Assembly: GCA_028386065.3 (NCBI GenBank)
Contig: JAKUCV010000342.1
Span: forward strand, 178,366 to 242,365
Length of the DNA: 64,000 bases
From: Turnera subulata
Taxonomy: Eukaryota > Streptophyta > Magnoliopsida > Malpighiales > Passifloraceae
Direction of reading: 5' to 3'
The notes below the pieces were generated by a model. The model was given only the letters and a program-made list of their open reading frames with translations, was not told the origin of the DNA and searched no databases. Positions 22,466 to 32,213 of the stretch are shown here, piece after piece. The position numbers were made by a program, and so were the translations under genes. Positions within the stretch are counted from its first letter, which is position 1. Each line of letters starts with the position of its first letter.

Positions 22466-22525
22466 TTACATTCTACCCCCCTTAAAAAGAATTTCGTCCC
22501 CAAAATTCCGTCTTATCCGTGGGTC
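22466..22525 (-). pseudogene. Vestige of the retrotransposon pol C-terminus
   Basis: The minus-strand frame reads DPRIRRNFGDEILFKGGRM and then a stop whose codon lies inside the LTR (22466-22468). N/F-G-D-E-x-x-x-x-K-G-G followed by a stop at the polypurine tract is the way many plant Ty3/gypsy chromovirus polyproteins end, as I recall them. A stop lies just upstream, so only the tail survives. Element B keeps the equivalent NFGDEILFKVGSL and stop. Confidence 0.6.
22471..22483 (-). promoter_or_regulatory. Polypurine tract of element A
   Basis: Minus strand AAGGGGGGTAGAA directly abuts the LTR start TGTAACAGCCC. This is the expected position and composition of the plus-strand primer for reverse transcription. 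Element B has AAGGTGGGTAGCC in the same place. Confidence 0.8.
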
Positions 22526-22600
22526 CTACCACGATAAGCTTCTGGCACACTCTGCCAGGTGTCCAAACTCAACATGAGATACCGCTTATACCCTTAAGCG
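22512..22600 (+). promoter_or_regulatory. Three consecutive inverted repeats upstream of ORF1
   Basis: CTTATCCGTGG / CCACGATAAG (22512-22538), CTGGCA / TGCCAG (22542-22558) and CGCTTA / TAAGCG (22583-22600) follow one another. All arms are unchanged in element B (from 32214). They lie upstream of the ORF1 TATA box and, in the other direction, just before the polypurine tract, so they could act as promoter sites or as RNA structure. Confidence 0.65.
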
Positions 22601-22614
22601 ACATCTCTTTCGCT

Positions 22615-22622
22615 TATAAATA
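22615..22622 (+). promoter_or_regulatory. TATA box of element A ORF1
   Basis: TATAAATA lies 42 bases before the ATG at 22657, implying a very short leader. The same box and spacing occur in element B (about 32317-32324, ATG 32360). Confidence 0.7.
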
Positions 22623-22656
22623 CCAAACCTCACAGCTGAGATATTCACTCTCAGCC

Positions 22657-23034
22657 ATGGACTCTCCACTTCGTTCTCGAACGACCTCAGACTCCGAGAA
22701 CAACAGCTACATCGGTGGCACCGCTTTCCCGACAAACTCCGATGAAGAGCCTCCAAAGAAACGGTTCAAGACCAACATCATCGGCCTGGAGGAGCACATG
22801 GTGGTCTCCCCAAAGCGACGGAAGAAGCGTGCCGGCAAGAAAGCTGAGGACAAGAAAGGCAAAGCGGTAGCTGAAAGCAGCACACCGCAGCAGAAGTTGA
22901 CGCAGCTGAACGTCTCCCTGAGGAAGATCAGCTCGGCGGTGGCACAAATTGAACTGGCGTGCGTGGAGCTCTTCCCTCACTTGAGGAACGTCCAGCAACT
23001 TGTAAAAGACTTAGAGAAGCAAGTAACTCAGTAG
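22657..23034 (+). CDS. Element A ORF1: small basic, probably nuclear protein of unknown family
   Basis: 125 codons from an ATG in excellent context (CAGCCATGG). An earlier in-frame ATG at 22519 is rejected because it lies upstream of the TATA box and element B's homologue has no matching extension. The N-terminus is Ser/Arg/Thr-rich (DSPLRSRTTSDSE). Residues 32-38 (PPKKRFK) and 51-58 (SPKRRKKR) are strong nuclear localisation signals. Residues about 78-123 form an amphipathic helix or coiled coil (LNVSLRKISSAVAQIELACV; LVKDLEKQV). Element B has a homologue of identical length with 18 substitutions, many conservative, and all key blocks kept. An AATAAA signal follows at 23069. It lies on the strand opposite to the retrotransposon. 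I do not recognise the family. A nucleic-acid-binding or oligomerising role is inference from composition. Confidence 0.8.
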   Translation: MDSPLRSRTTSDSENNSYIGGTAFPTNSDEEPPKKRFKTNIIGLEEHMVVSPKRRKKRAGKKAEDKKGKAVAESSTPQQKLTQLNVSLRKISSAVAQIELACVELFPHLRNVQQLVKDLEKQVTQ

Positions 23035-23068
23035 AGTACTTCTTCTTCGATGTAAACTGTTATGAATT

Positions 23069-23074
23069 AATAAA
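23069..23074 (+). terminator. Poly(A) signal of element A ORF1
   Basis: AATAAA 35 bases after the ORF1 stop. Element B has the same signal at about 32769-32774. The following 130 bases are strongly A/T-rich. Confidence 0.55.
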
Positions 23075-23389
23075 ATAAGTTTCCTTTTGAAATCAAATCT
23101 CTTAGATTATAAATTCTCTTATTAAGATATGAAAGTTCATATTTAACTGAGAAGAAACAAAATATTTAAAACATAACAAAACCGTCATGAATAAAATCGA
23201 ACATAATGATGTTACAAACAGGACCGATAAAACGAATTATAACAAACATAAAAAAATTAAAAACGAAACAAAACTCGTTTAACAAAATCAAAACAAAAAG
23301 AAATAAAAACAAGATATGTTTCATGCTCGGCGCTCTAGTTCGATCGTGTCCGTTCTCAATCCTGAGAAACGTGACACATACAGTTAACG

Positions 23390-23838
23390 GTGACGTCGAT
23401 TAACCTCGTGAAGAGGACATCCGTTAGCTGGCAAGACGATGATCATGGGATCGTCCTGTGTCCCTCGAAAGACACGTTACCCACTTGTTCACCATTTCTG
23501 CATGGGCCAAAAACGTCTGTCAAAGCTCGTATCTCTCCACGATGTCCGAACAGCTGTGAGCTTGTCGCACATGCGCTATACTCGAGATACGGCCCCATCC
23601 GTCTAGCCACAACGGTCACGGATGCTTGTGATAAAAGATGCAAGAAATATATAGAAAGGCCATAAAACAAAAAACAAGGTAGCCAGAGCGAATTAAAATC
23701 ATGTGTTGAAAATAGGATGAAAATCTCTGGCATGGGTCCGAAAAACGCTTAAAGCAATAAATGCAAGCAATGGTAAATTCAAAAACAAAATCTTGAAAAT
23801 CAAAAACGGTAATCACGCTCCCCATAAGAGTATAAAAG
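23390..23838 (+). promoter_or_regulatory. Promoter region of element A ORF2 with TATA box
   Basis: TATAAAAG at 23831-23838 is followed, after about 100 bases of CAA/AAC-rich leader, by the ATG at 23944. The region from about 23390 to the TATA box is recognisably the same in element B (33080-33536), including CTCGAAAGACACGTTACCC, the block ending CGAACAGCTGT.A.CT.GTCGCACATG, and CACGCTCCCCATAAGAGTATAAAAG. Conservation of a non-coding block argues that it is a working promoter. Confidence 0.7.
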
Positions 23839-23943
23839 ATGGAGCGGTGAAGTGTAATTCATCAAAAGCATCAAAGCAAACAAAACGCTGAGGCAAAAGA
23901 AACACAACGATCGTAAAACAAAACCCCACACGTCCAAAACAAA

Positions 23944-24627
23944 ATGCCTGCTCCTTCATCCGTCTTCTTCGTCGAAGGTGCCAATCTTGGCAGAAGGAAC
24001 CGACTGGCTTACAGCATGGTCAACGAACGCGCTGAAGAGCTACCGAACGAGCTCGACAGAATGCCACGTCTAGTTTTCGTCGACGAGCTCTACTCCTCAA
24101 GATTCTTCGTCACTCCCATGGAAGAGGTGTTCTTCCTAGAGGACCATGGGACACTGAGGACTTCCTACTACGGCTCAGCAAACTCCGTGATGTTGTTCAT
24201 CTCGGATAGGCTTCAAGAGTTCAACTTGGAGTCCACTTGCCAGACTGTGGAGCAAGGTGCTTACTACCAGCTCTCAATGACAGCCCAGAGCATACCCAGA
24301 ATGACTCGGCTACCTCCAACCTGGCCAAAGGTACGGCTACTGGTGTGGAACTGCAGAGGAGTTGCAAGGCGTGCACAGGAATTCTCACGCACCCTGAGGG
24401 ACTTGAAGAACCAGTATAAGCCGAACATGGTTCTTCTGACAGAGACACAGTGGCAACCACGGGACGATCACGGTCTGATTCCACTCCGGTTCCCTCAAGC
24501 AAACCGGTTCGAGATTCCTGGCCAGCGCGACAGAGGCGGCATGTGGTTCTCGTGGAGCGACAAAGTCACGGTCAACGTCAACAACGATCCAAACAGCTTC
24601 CGTGTCAACGTCGTTCCGAATCGTTAA
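23944..24627 (+). CDS. Element A ORF2: unknown N-terminal domain plus LINE endonuclease-like part
   Basis: 227 codons, intact, from an ATG in AAACAAAATGCC. Residues 1-125 match nothing I know (PSSVFFVEGANLGRRNRLAY; LVFVDELYSSRFFVTPMEEV). Residues about 128-227 read like the beginning of a plant LINE APE-type endonuclease: VRLLVWNCRG (Trp135-Gly139, with the conserved Asn136), MVLLTETQ (conserved Glu167) and RGGMWFSWSD (198-206, the G-G-x-W-x-x-W strand). The domain stops before the GDFN and SDH motifs, so it lacks most catalytic residues and should not cut DNA by the usual mechanism. Element B's copy differs at 8 of 227 residues, while many third codon positions differ. It is transcribed against the retrotransposon. 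Function unknown. Confidence 0.85.
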   Translation: MPAPSSVFFVEGANLGRRNRLAYSMVNERAEELPNELDRMPRLVFVDELYSSRFFVTPMEEVFFLEDHGTLRTSYYGSANSVMLFISDRLQEFNLESTCQTVEQGAYYQLSMTAQSIPRMTRLPPTWPKVRLLVWNCRGVARRAQEFSRTLRDLKNQYKPNMVLLTETQWQPRDDHGLIPLRFPQANRFEIPGQRDRGGMWFSWSDKVTVNVNNDPNSFRVNVVPNR

Positions 24628-24944
24628 ATGTATTTTTCTTTTTATATAATATCAAAAATCCATGTATTATTTCCCTTTTTATAAAATATCAATGTAATAT
24701 CTCTGTTTGCAATCAATATATTAATATTTCCCTTTGTATCAAAATATTAGCAATATTAATAATATTTGTATTTTCGCATCTTTATGGCATCATTTACCTC
24801 ATATGTGTATGTTCCTCGACAGCTGGCATCCCTCGACTGGATCTATAATGCACTAACTAAATGATGTAAAATATTAAACTACTGGAGCGAACTATGCAAA
24901 CAAGACAACAACACACATAGACTGCCCGACAAGACCTAACGCCC

Positions 24945-24956
24945 GCTCCGCTACCA
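24945..24956 (-). promoter_or_regulatory. Primer-binding site of element A
   Basis: Minus strand TGGTAGCGGAGC, three bases inside the LTR end, matches 10 of 12 bases of TGGTATCAGAGC, the usual initiator-Met tRNA primer site. Element B has the identical motif at 34655-34666. The true primer may be another tRNA ending in the complementary bases. Confidence 0.7.
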
Positions 24957-24959
24957 AAA

Positions 24960-27900
24960 TGAGACGCCCCGACCCGTATTTACCGTACACAGTAAACAAG
25001 TGCCGGAACTGTGACAACCCCAACCCAACAAAGCCCGACGGACTGCGTATAAAATAATAAACAGGCCAACGGCCCAATATCAAAAACTGTAAACCGGCCC
25101 TTCGGCCCAACATAGAACTCGTCACCCGAACCCTGGGGACATCAACAACAACCAACTGGCCCAATGGCCCAAATACAACATATACACAGCAGAAGATTTA
25201 ACAATATGCACAGCGGAAGACTCTTAACTCACAAGACAACATATGCAGAGCCCAATGCAACTAATGGATCCGAGTCCTGCCCGAGGGTACGCTTCAGCTC
25301 GCCCTATACGTTCCTGCACTACCAACAACTCATCCTACGGGATGAAACCCCGCAGGCGAGGGGTGAGTCCGAAGCGCTCACCGACGAAAGATAAACAGTG
25401 ATATATAGTCAACCATAATACTTTCGAAATAAACACAACAATCACAACCACAAGCAAAAGCAATCACCTCACAAGGATACTACCATAACAACTAACACAT
25501 ACTACACGACAGAGGGAACTAACTCAAACAACACATCGGAGGAAACCAACATGAAAAACATAACAGAGGAATCCTACTAAATCATATCAAAGCCAAGACC
25601 AAATGTATACTTATTAATTTTTATTACCAATTTTATATTCCGGGCCCCGTCACTGGACAAGCTAGGGTCGTACCTGGTTATTAACTAATTCTGGATGCCA
25701 GGCCCCACCACAATCCGGGATCAACATCCCCATATCTCAAATCCGGGATCAACATCCCAATATCACAAATCCGGGATCAACATCCCAATATCACAAATCC
25801 GGGGTCAACACCCCAACCAACAAACCTTCTAGCCATGACACCACAGAACTAGCCTCTAACCATCTAGTCGTACCACTACTTTCCAAGTGACAAATACATC
25901 ATCATCTCAAATTCCAGTTCAATCCATTACTCTTTCATCAATTTCCCAATTTTTATTATCTCTGATTAATTCCACAGACTCAATCTCTTATCTCAAACTC
26001 GTGACACAAATTATTCAAAATTAACAGCTCAGCATAAATTCCAACACGTCATACACAAGTCTATCACAAACCAACAACAGCATCAATAATTCCACAATAA
26101 TCAGGAAACAGTCAATAATTATTCCAGCAGACCAATCTAGCAACAAAATACACAAACAACAAAGAAACACACACAGCATTACGGGCACATATCAAGGTTT
26201 ATCTATCCTCACCTGATGTATCTCTGAAACTGCTATCCGGTCAACCTCGATACCCTATATGTATATACATAGCAACACAATCACTTATAATGCACAACAA
26301 AATGATTATGCATGATACCGGTTTTAGAAATTGTTACACGGCTTGTCTTATACCAAGTCTAATTCTTATTATTTCCATGTTTTTCTTTAATATGAAATTA
26401 GCCTCTTTAATCGATATACCAGTCATACTCGATCTTTAAGGTGGAAACCGAAACCGAGCTCCAAGCCAATATCCCGGCCTTCTAGCCCTTTGTCGATAAG
26501 GGAAAACATAAACATATTAAAATACATGTATATATACGTATATTTATACATAAATCGATACTAGATTATACGTATATCTAGTGTGACCATATTTATATAT
26601 ATATAGTAGGTAATTCCCATTTTACCATATATATATTTATGTGATAAATAAAATTGTAACTTCTTTAAGTGTTTATAATTCATAGATAATCATATATATG
26701 TTTTTAGTTTACATTTGACAACTAAATCAAGTTAATAAGTATTTTTGGGCCTTTAATTATTAACAGTCCAAGTATGAATTAAATAAACCGGATTACTATA
26801 GGTCTTTCTAATAGTCCAACAAAGAATAAAATTATAAATCGAATTACAAAACATAAATGGAATTAAGAGTTAATATTTGATTAATTAAATTAAATCTTTA
26901 TTTTAATTAAAACAATTAAGAGTCCGGGTTCATTAACGTTCTTAGTCCGTTAGAATGTATTCGTCCCGAGAACATGGGCTTTGCACAATCGGCCCGTTTC
27001 CGAGCCTAACTTGTAATCCGCCCAAACCCGAGCTCAACAATGCATACGGTCCAAGGAATTACCCAAAGATCGGTTTCCGGGCTCGCCGGAAAATTCCTGA
27101 GGCTTTGCCGAAAAATTTCCGGGACTGCCGGAAATTCGTCGGAATCCGGCCAAAGGTACTGTTCACAGTAGCCCCAAAACACCATGGTCGTCATCTCAGC
27201 TCATCTAGCATCAACGCACCCAAACCACCCAGTTAAACCACTGCCTAATCCACCCGCCAACTCCATACCCACAGCAGCACACGGCCATCCATCCACCGTC
27301 ACAAACCCACAACCACAACACCAACAGCAACGCCATCACAACCAAAGACACAAAACCCAAAATCAATTTTTCGAAAACCCAAACATCACAGAGGAGAAGG
27401 AGACGAATTTGGCAGCAGTGACTTACCCCGACGGCGGCGCGGAGAAAGGAAGAGGAAGAGGATCGGTGGCGGCTTCCACGGCAGCGGTGTTGGGAGATCA
27501 AGGAAGGAGGGGATCGACGGCGAGAAAGGAGAAAGAGGAGGCAGGAGGAGGTGATGGTGGCGGTCGAGTTGCAGGCAGTGGCGTCGGTGGCAGCAGGTGA
27601 CGGCGTCGTCGGGTCTTGCTCGCGGATGGAGACGCGGCGGTCTGGCATCGGCGTCGCGCGTCGTCCGGCGGGGAGGGGAAGAAGAGGAGAGAAGAGGTGG
27701 TGGCTTCGATGGTGGTAGAGGGCTCGGCGTGGTGGTCGGTGGAGGAGAAAAGAAAAGAAGAAGGAATAAGAAAGAAGAAGGGAGAGAGAGAGAGTGGCGC
27801 GGTGGCGATGAGGTGGTGATGATGGTCTCGGATGGTGGTGGCGTAGGGAAGGAGAGAAGGAGGAAGAGAAAGAAGAGGGGTTGCAGGAGAGGTGTGGGGG

Positions 27901-28536
27901 ATCGGGTGGAGGGGAAGGAAAAAAAAAATAAAGGAAAGGAGGAAAAGAAAGTGACAAAAGGAAAAAGCAAAGAAAGGATGAAAAGAAGGAGGAGGGGCCG
28001 GCAGTTCACGGGGTGGAGGCGGCTGGAAGAAAATGGAGAAGAAAAGAAAAGAAAGGAGAAAAGAAAGAAAGAGAAGGAAAAAAAAAGAAAAGAGAGAAGA
28101 GAAGTGGGGCCCACGCAGCCGGGGAAAAACCGGGAGAGAGGAAGAAATGTAACCGAGAAAGAGGAAGAGAAAGGAAAGAGAAGAAGGAAGAGTGGCTCGG
28201 GGCAAGCCTCATGTGGCCGGTCCGAATTCTAGCGTCGGAATCTCGTAGACGCAGGGATACTCCCGTCTTTCCCACAAATTCCGTCCCGAGTCCAAAAATA
28301 CAACTTGGGCTCGAAAAATCCGATTAATTCCCCTGAACGTCGTCCAAGTCTCAAAACTGGAAACCGAGGCTCGGTTAGTTAGGAAGATACTCCCGAGCGC
28401 GGGAAAACTCTCGGTTTCGAAAAACAACTCCCGTTTTACCGTGAATTAATTACCCAAGGTTAATTCGTCCGGTAATTCACTGTATAATGACTTTAACAGT
28501 CCCGGTAAAAATTCTAATTTTACCCGGGCTGTTACA
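24960..28536 (-). repeat. Element A right LTR (5' LTR in element sense), 3577 bp
   Basis: Plus strand begins TGAGACGCCCCGACCCG and ends CCCGGGCTGTTACA. It is nearly identical to the left LTR apart from scattered substitutions and the indels noted there. Near 27422-27432 the minus strand has GGGGTAAGTCA, and near 26207-26217 it has CAGGTGAGGAT. Both look like 5' splice sites. Confidence 0.95.
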
Positions 28537-28541
28537 ATAAG
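28537..28541. repeat. Right 5-bp target duplication of element A
   Basis: ATAAG, identical to 18827-18831. Confidence 0.85.
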
Positions 28542-29510
28542 AATTAATTAATAATAAACAAAAAATAAAAAACATTAAATAAGTCATTTTTAAAATTGAA
28601 ATCATAAAAATAAATATAAAAATATATTATTATGAATAAAAAATTTAATACAAAAAATAAAATATAAATGAGAAAAATAGATAAAAATATTTAATAATAA
28701 TTAATTTTATAATTTAAACATGCGTAATTGAGTCCTAAAATAAAAAATAACAGAAAAAAATTAAAAAATATATAAAACATAAAAGAGACCACAAAAAAAT
28801 ATTATATAAAATAATAATATAAAGAACAATTAATTTATGAAATGAAAAATTAACAAATTAAAAGACATGAAAATTAAAACATACCTTTGCATCATTTAAA
28901 CTCATATCTATGCTAATAAGGAGGTTCTATAATTTTGCATTCAAGGATTCCTACAATCTCGAAACTCTAACTTAATTTTTCTATAAATCATTGTCAGGAG
29001 TCAATTCATCCAAAGCTTTAATATACCTTTTCCTGCACAAACAAAAAATATAAAAATAATTAAAATAGAATGGGAAAATAAAAAAATATAAAAATAAATA
29101 GGATGCTTAATTATGAGAGACAAAATAACCTTAATATTATATCAACATTCATACGTATGCAAATAGAAACAAAAAAAAAAAATTAGAGAGAATGAGTGAA
29201 TTATAGAGAAACTGTATCACACACAGACAGAGACTATATCTAGACCTTGTGTAGTGCAAAAAAAAAATAAAGAAGAAGTAAAAGGAAATGAATGAATGAT
29301 AGAGAAACTGTATCACATATAGAGACTATTATTTCAGATACACAAACAAAGACTGTATCTGTATTTATAGAGAGATGATGGAATTTTTGAAGAGATGCAC
29401 GATAAAAAAATAAAAATGATTAATGGTTAGTTGAATATAATATAATTCTTATCAGATAACAATAATAGAGTAAATTACATAATATATATATAACAATCTT
29501 TGCGTGTGAA
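28542..29510. other. AT-rich DNA between elements A and B
   Basis: Continuation of the AT-rich array (a unit landmark near 28690-28750), then plain AT-rich sequence with a repeated phrase GAGAAACTGTATCACA near 29205 and 29303. No gene is seen. Confidence 0.5.
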
Positions 29511-29698
29511 TTTTCTTTTGACCAATTTGGGTGTGACTGAAATTCTTTTTAAAAGAATATAATTAAGATCAGATTCATCAATTTAAATAAAAATAGTTTT
29601 ATCCTTATCTTTATTGATTAGAAACTCTACCAATTTGGGTGTGTCTGGAATTCTTTTTAAAAGAGTATAATTAAGATAGCTTATTTGTACCAATCTTG
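29511..29698. repeat. Single copy of the 426-bp unit's second half, left of element B
   Basis: The 188 bases ending CCAATCTTG are almost identical to 37612-37800 on the other side of element B, showing that the element inserted into a pre-existing tandem array. Confidence 0.8.
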
Positions 29699-29983
29699 TG
29701 AAACGCCCCGACCCGAATTTACCGTACACAGTAAACCCGAGCCGGAACTGTGACAACCCAACAAAATAAACCCCAAGCATACAGTGTGTATAACAAAAAC
29801 TCGGGCTCGACAGCCCATCATAATAAACCACAATACGGCCCTACGGCCCAACATCAATAGTAATAAAACCGGCCCAATGGCCCAATAATAGAAAAACTAT
29901 GCACAGCGGAAGACTTTAGACTCACATGACACTGTATGCGACACATGCAATCTATGGATCCAAGCCTGTCCAAGGGATAACGC

Positions 29984-30871
29984 NNNNNNNNNNNNNNNNN
30001 NNNNNNNNNNNNNNNNNNNNNNNNNNNNNNNNNNNNNNNNNNNNNNNNNNNNNNNNNNNNNNNNNNNNNNNNNNNNNNNNNNNNNNNNNNNNNNNNNNNN
30101 NNNNNNNNNNNNNNNNNNNNNNNNNNNNNNNNNNNNNNNNNNNNNNNNNNNNNNNNNNNNNNNNNNNNNNNNNNNNNNNNNNNNNNNNNNNNNNNNNNNN
30201 NNNNNNNNNNNNNNNNNNNNNNNNNNNNNNNNNNNNNNNNNNNNNNNNNNNNNNNNNNNNNNNNNNNNNNNNNNNNNNNNNNNNNNNNNNNNNNNNNNNN
30301 NNNNNNNNNNNNNNNNNNNNNNNNNNNNNNNNNNNNNNNNNNNNNNNNNNNNNNNNNNNNNNNNNNNNNNNNNNNNNNNNNNNNNNNNNNNNNNNNNNNN
30401 NNNNNNNNNNNNNNNNNNNNNNNNNNNNNNNNNNNNNNNNNNNNNNNNNNNNNNNNNNNNNNNNNNNNNNNNNNNNNNNNNNNNNNNNNNNNNNNNNNNN
30501 NNNNNNNNNNNNNNNNNNNNNNNNNNNNNNNNNNNNNNNNNNNNNNNNNNNNNNNNNNNNNNNNNNNNNNNNNNNNNNNNNNNNNNNNNNNNNNNNNNNN
30601 NNNNNNNNNNNNNNNNNNNNNNNNNNNNNNNNNNNNNNNNNNNNNNNNNNNNNNNNNNNNNNNNNNNNNNNNNNNNNNNNNNNNNNNNNNNNNNNNNNNN
30701 NNNNNNNNNNNNNNNNNNNNNNNNNNNNNNNNNNNNNNNNNNNNNNNNNNNNNNNNNNNNNNNNNNNNNNNNNNNNNNNNNNNNNNNNNNNNNNNNNNNN
30801 NNNNNNNNNNNNNNNNNNNNNNNNNNNNNNNNNNNNNNNNNNNNNNNNNNNNNNNNNNNNNNNNNNNNNNN
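29984..30871. other. Assembly gap of 888 Ns
   Basis: A run of N. Two long open frames across it, on both strands, are artefacts. Confidence 1.
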
Positions 30872-31554
30872 ATTTTCCAGAGAAAATAATACACATACTA
30901 AATTTCCAGAAATTAATTTTAGGGAATATATATAATTTCCAGCATATATATATCAAAACATAATAATAATGTTCAAACAAAATATAATTATATAAATTTT
31001 CCAAGAATTAAAATAAATATTTTTCTCCCAGAATACCTTGATTAAAACTGTCCATAATTTTCCAAAACAAATATATTTTTTTTTCTCAGATTAATTACCA
31101 GTAATCATATATATATATAGAACAATAAAATAAAAAAAAATAAATAAAAAAAATAAACAAAACAGCCCCAACCCGCAACCAAGGCGCGACCCGGCCGTTG
31201 GTAACGGGTCGGAAACCCGGCCTCACCTCGGGTTAGGCGATGGCGGCGCGACGGCAGACGCGAGGGAGGCTAGGCAAGGTGCGGCGAGAGGCGGCGAATC
31301 GAGGGGCGGTGCTAGCGAGGCGCGAGGCGGCGCGACGGCCGAGCAGGAGAGCAGGGACCGAGATCCGCGGGTCCTCCTCCGGGTCGTTGGCGCGTCAGGG
31401 CGGCACCGGCGACGGATCGACTCGGGGCCGGCGGGGGTGAGGTCGCGACGGTACCGCAAACACGGAGGTGGCGGCGGTGGCACGAGATTCGTCGGGGATC
31501 GGGCTCGAGTGAACAGTGTGGGGCGGGCGGCGAAGGTGACAGAACTGTTCCTCC

Positions 31555-31830
31555 ATTTTTCCTTTTTTTTTCTTATTTTCTGTAATTTCTTATTTTTCTT
31601 TCTTTTTCTTTGATTTTCTTTTCTTTTCTATTTTCTGTTTTTTTCATTTCTTTTTTTCTATTTTTTTCCCTTCTTCCTCTCACTGTTTTCCTATTTTTCT
31701 TTTTTTTCTTTTTTTTTCTTTTTTTTCCTCTCTTTTTTTTCTCTCTTTTTCTTTTCTCTCTTTTTCTTTTTCTCTCTTTTTTTCTCTCCTTTCTATTTTT
31801 TTCTTCTTCTCTTCCTCTCCTTCTTCCACC
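31555..31830. repeat. Pyrimidine-rich tract in element B left LTR
   Basis: An almost pure T/C stretch on the plus strand, repeated in the right-hand LTR at about 36747-37028. Hydrophobic Phe/Leu/Ser ORFs here are artefacts of composition. Confidence 0.85.
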
Positions 31831-32213
31831 GGTTGATGCCTCTTTATAACTGAAAATTCACTATTATACATGTGAATTTCAATAATGCAGTTCGTCTGCA
31901 TTACGGGCGAATCCGATCCGGACCAGAAAATAACAGATACCTCCTTAGTTATTTTCCGGTGTGATTTTTCGAGAAATTCCGAAACCCGAAAAATACCAAC
32001 TTAGTTCCGAAAAATCCACGGGAAAATCACGAGCGCGGGAAAACACTCGGTTTCGAAAAACGACTCCCGATTTACCTTGAATTAATTACCCAAGATTAAT
32101 TCAACAGTAAATCACGGTAAATAGGCTTTTACAGTCCGGTAAAAATCCAAAATTTTTACCCGGGCTGTTACAGGCTACCCACCTTAAAAAGAATTTCGTC
32201 CCCGAAATTCCAT

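Larger units (their letters stand above)
18832..22470 (-). repeat. Element A left LTR (3' LTR in element sense), 3639 bp
   Basis: On the plus strand it begins TGAGACGCCCCGACCCG and ends CCCGGGCTGTTACA. Compared with the right-hand LTR it has about 58 extra bases near 20569-20626 and one extra 28-bp palindromic unit near 19590-19715. It lacks about 22 bases near 21060. It contains an AT-rich middle (20400-20900) and a GC-rich block followed by a purine-rich tract (21330-22110). No protein-coding ORF is credible within it. Confidence 0.95.
18832..28536 (-). mobile_element. Element A: non-autonomous long-LTR retrotransposon with two opposite-strand genes
   Basis: Two nearly identical direct repeats (18832-22470 and 24960-28536), with outer ends TG...CA in both orientations, flank a 2489-bp internal region. 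Together they are bounded by the 5-bp duplication ATAAG. Orientation is set by a tRNA-type primer site next to the right-hand LTR (24945-24956, minus strand) and by a polypurine tract next to the left-hand LTR (22471-22483, minus strand). The element therefore reads right to left. No gag, protease, RT, RNase H or integrase is present, apart from a vestige of the pol C-terminus. The internal region is instead filled by two plus-strand genes with their own promoters. It must depend on a relative for mobility. The LTR length resembles LARD-class elements, but the conserved ORFs set it apart. Confidence 0.9.
29699..32172 (-). repeat. Element B left LTR, interrupted by the assembly gap
   Basis: Its start (29699-29983) and end (30872-32172) match the right-hand LTR (34670-34934 and 36080-37370). 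The missing middle corresponds to about 1145 bases of the right-hand copy, although only 888 Ns are given. Confidence 0.9.

Noticed and set aside
22519..22656. N-terminal extension of element A ORF1 to the ATG at 22519
   Set aside because: It lies upstream of the TATA box, overlaps the inverted repeats and is not open in element B.
24960..28536. Reading elements A and B as plus-strand retrotransposons
   Set aside because: The bases before the right LTR (CCGCTACCAAAA) are not a polypurine tract, and those after the left LTR are not a primer site, whereas the minus-strand reading satisfies both.
29854..31004. 350-codon ORFs on both strands
   Set aside because: They consist almost entirely of unknown bases in the assembly gap.
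31223..31901. ORFs in the GC-rich and pyrimidine-rich parts of the element B LTRs
   Set aside because: Composition artefacts without motifs; the same applies to 36427-37099.
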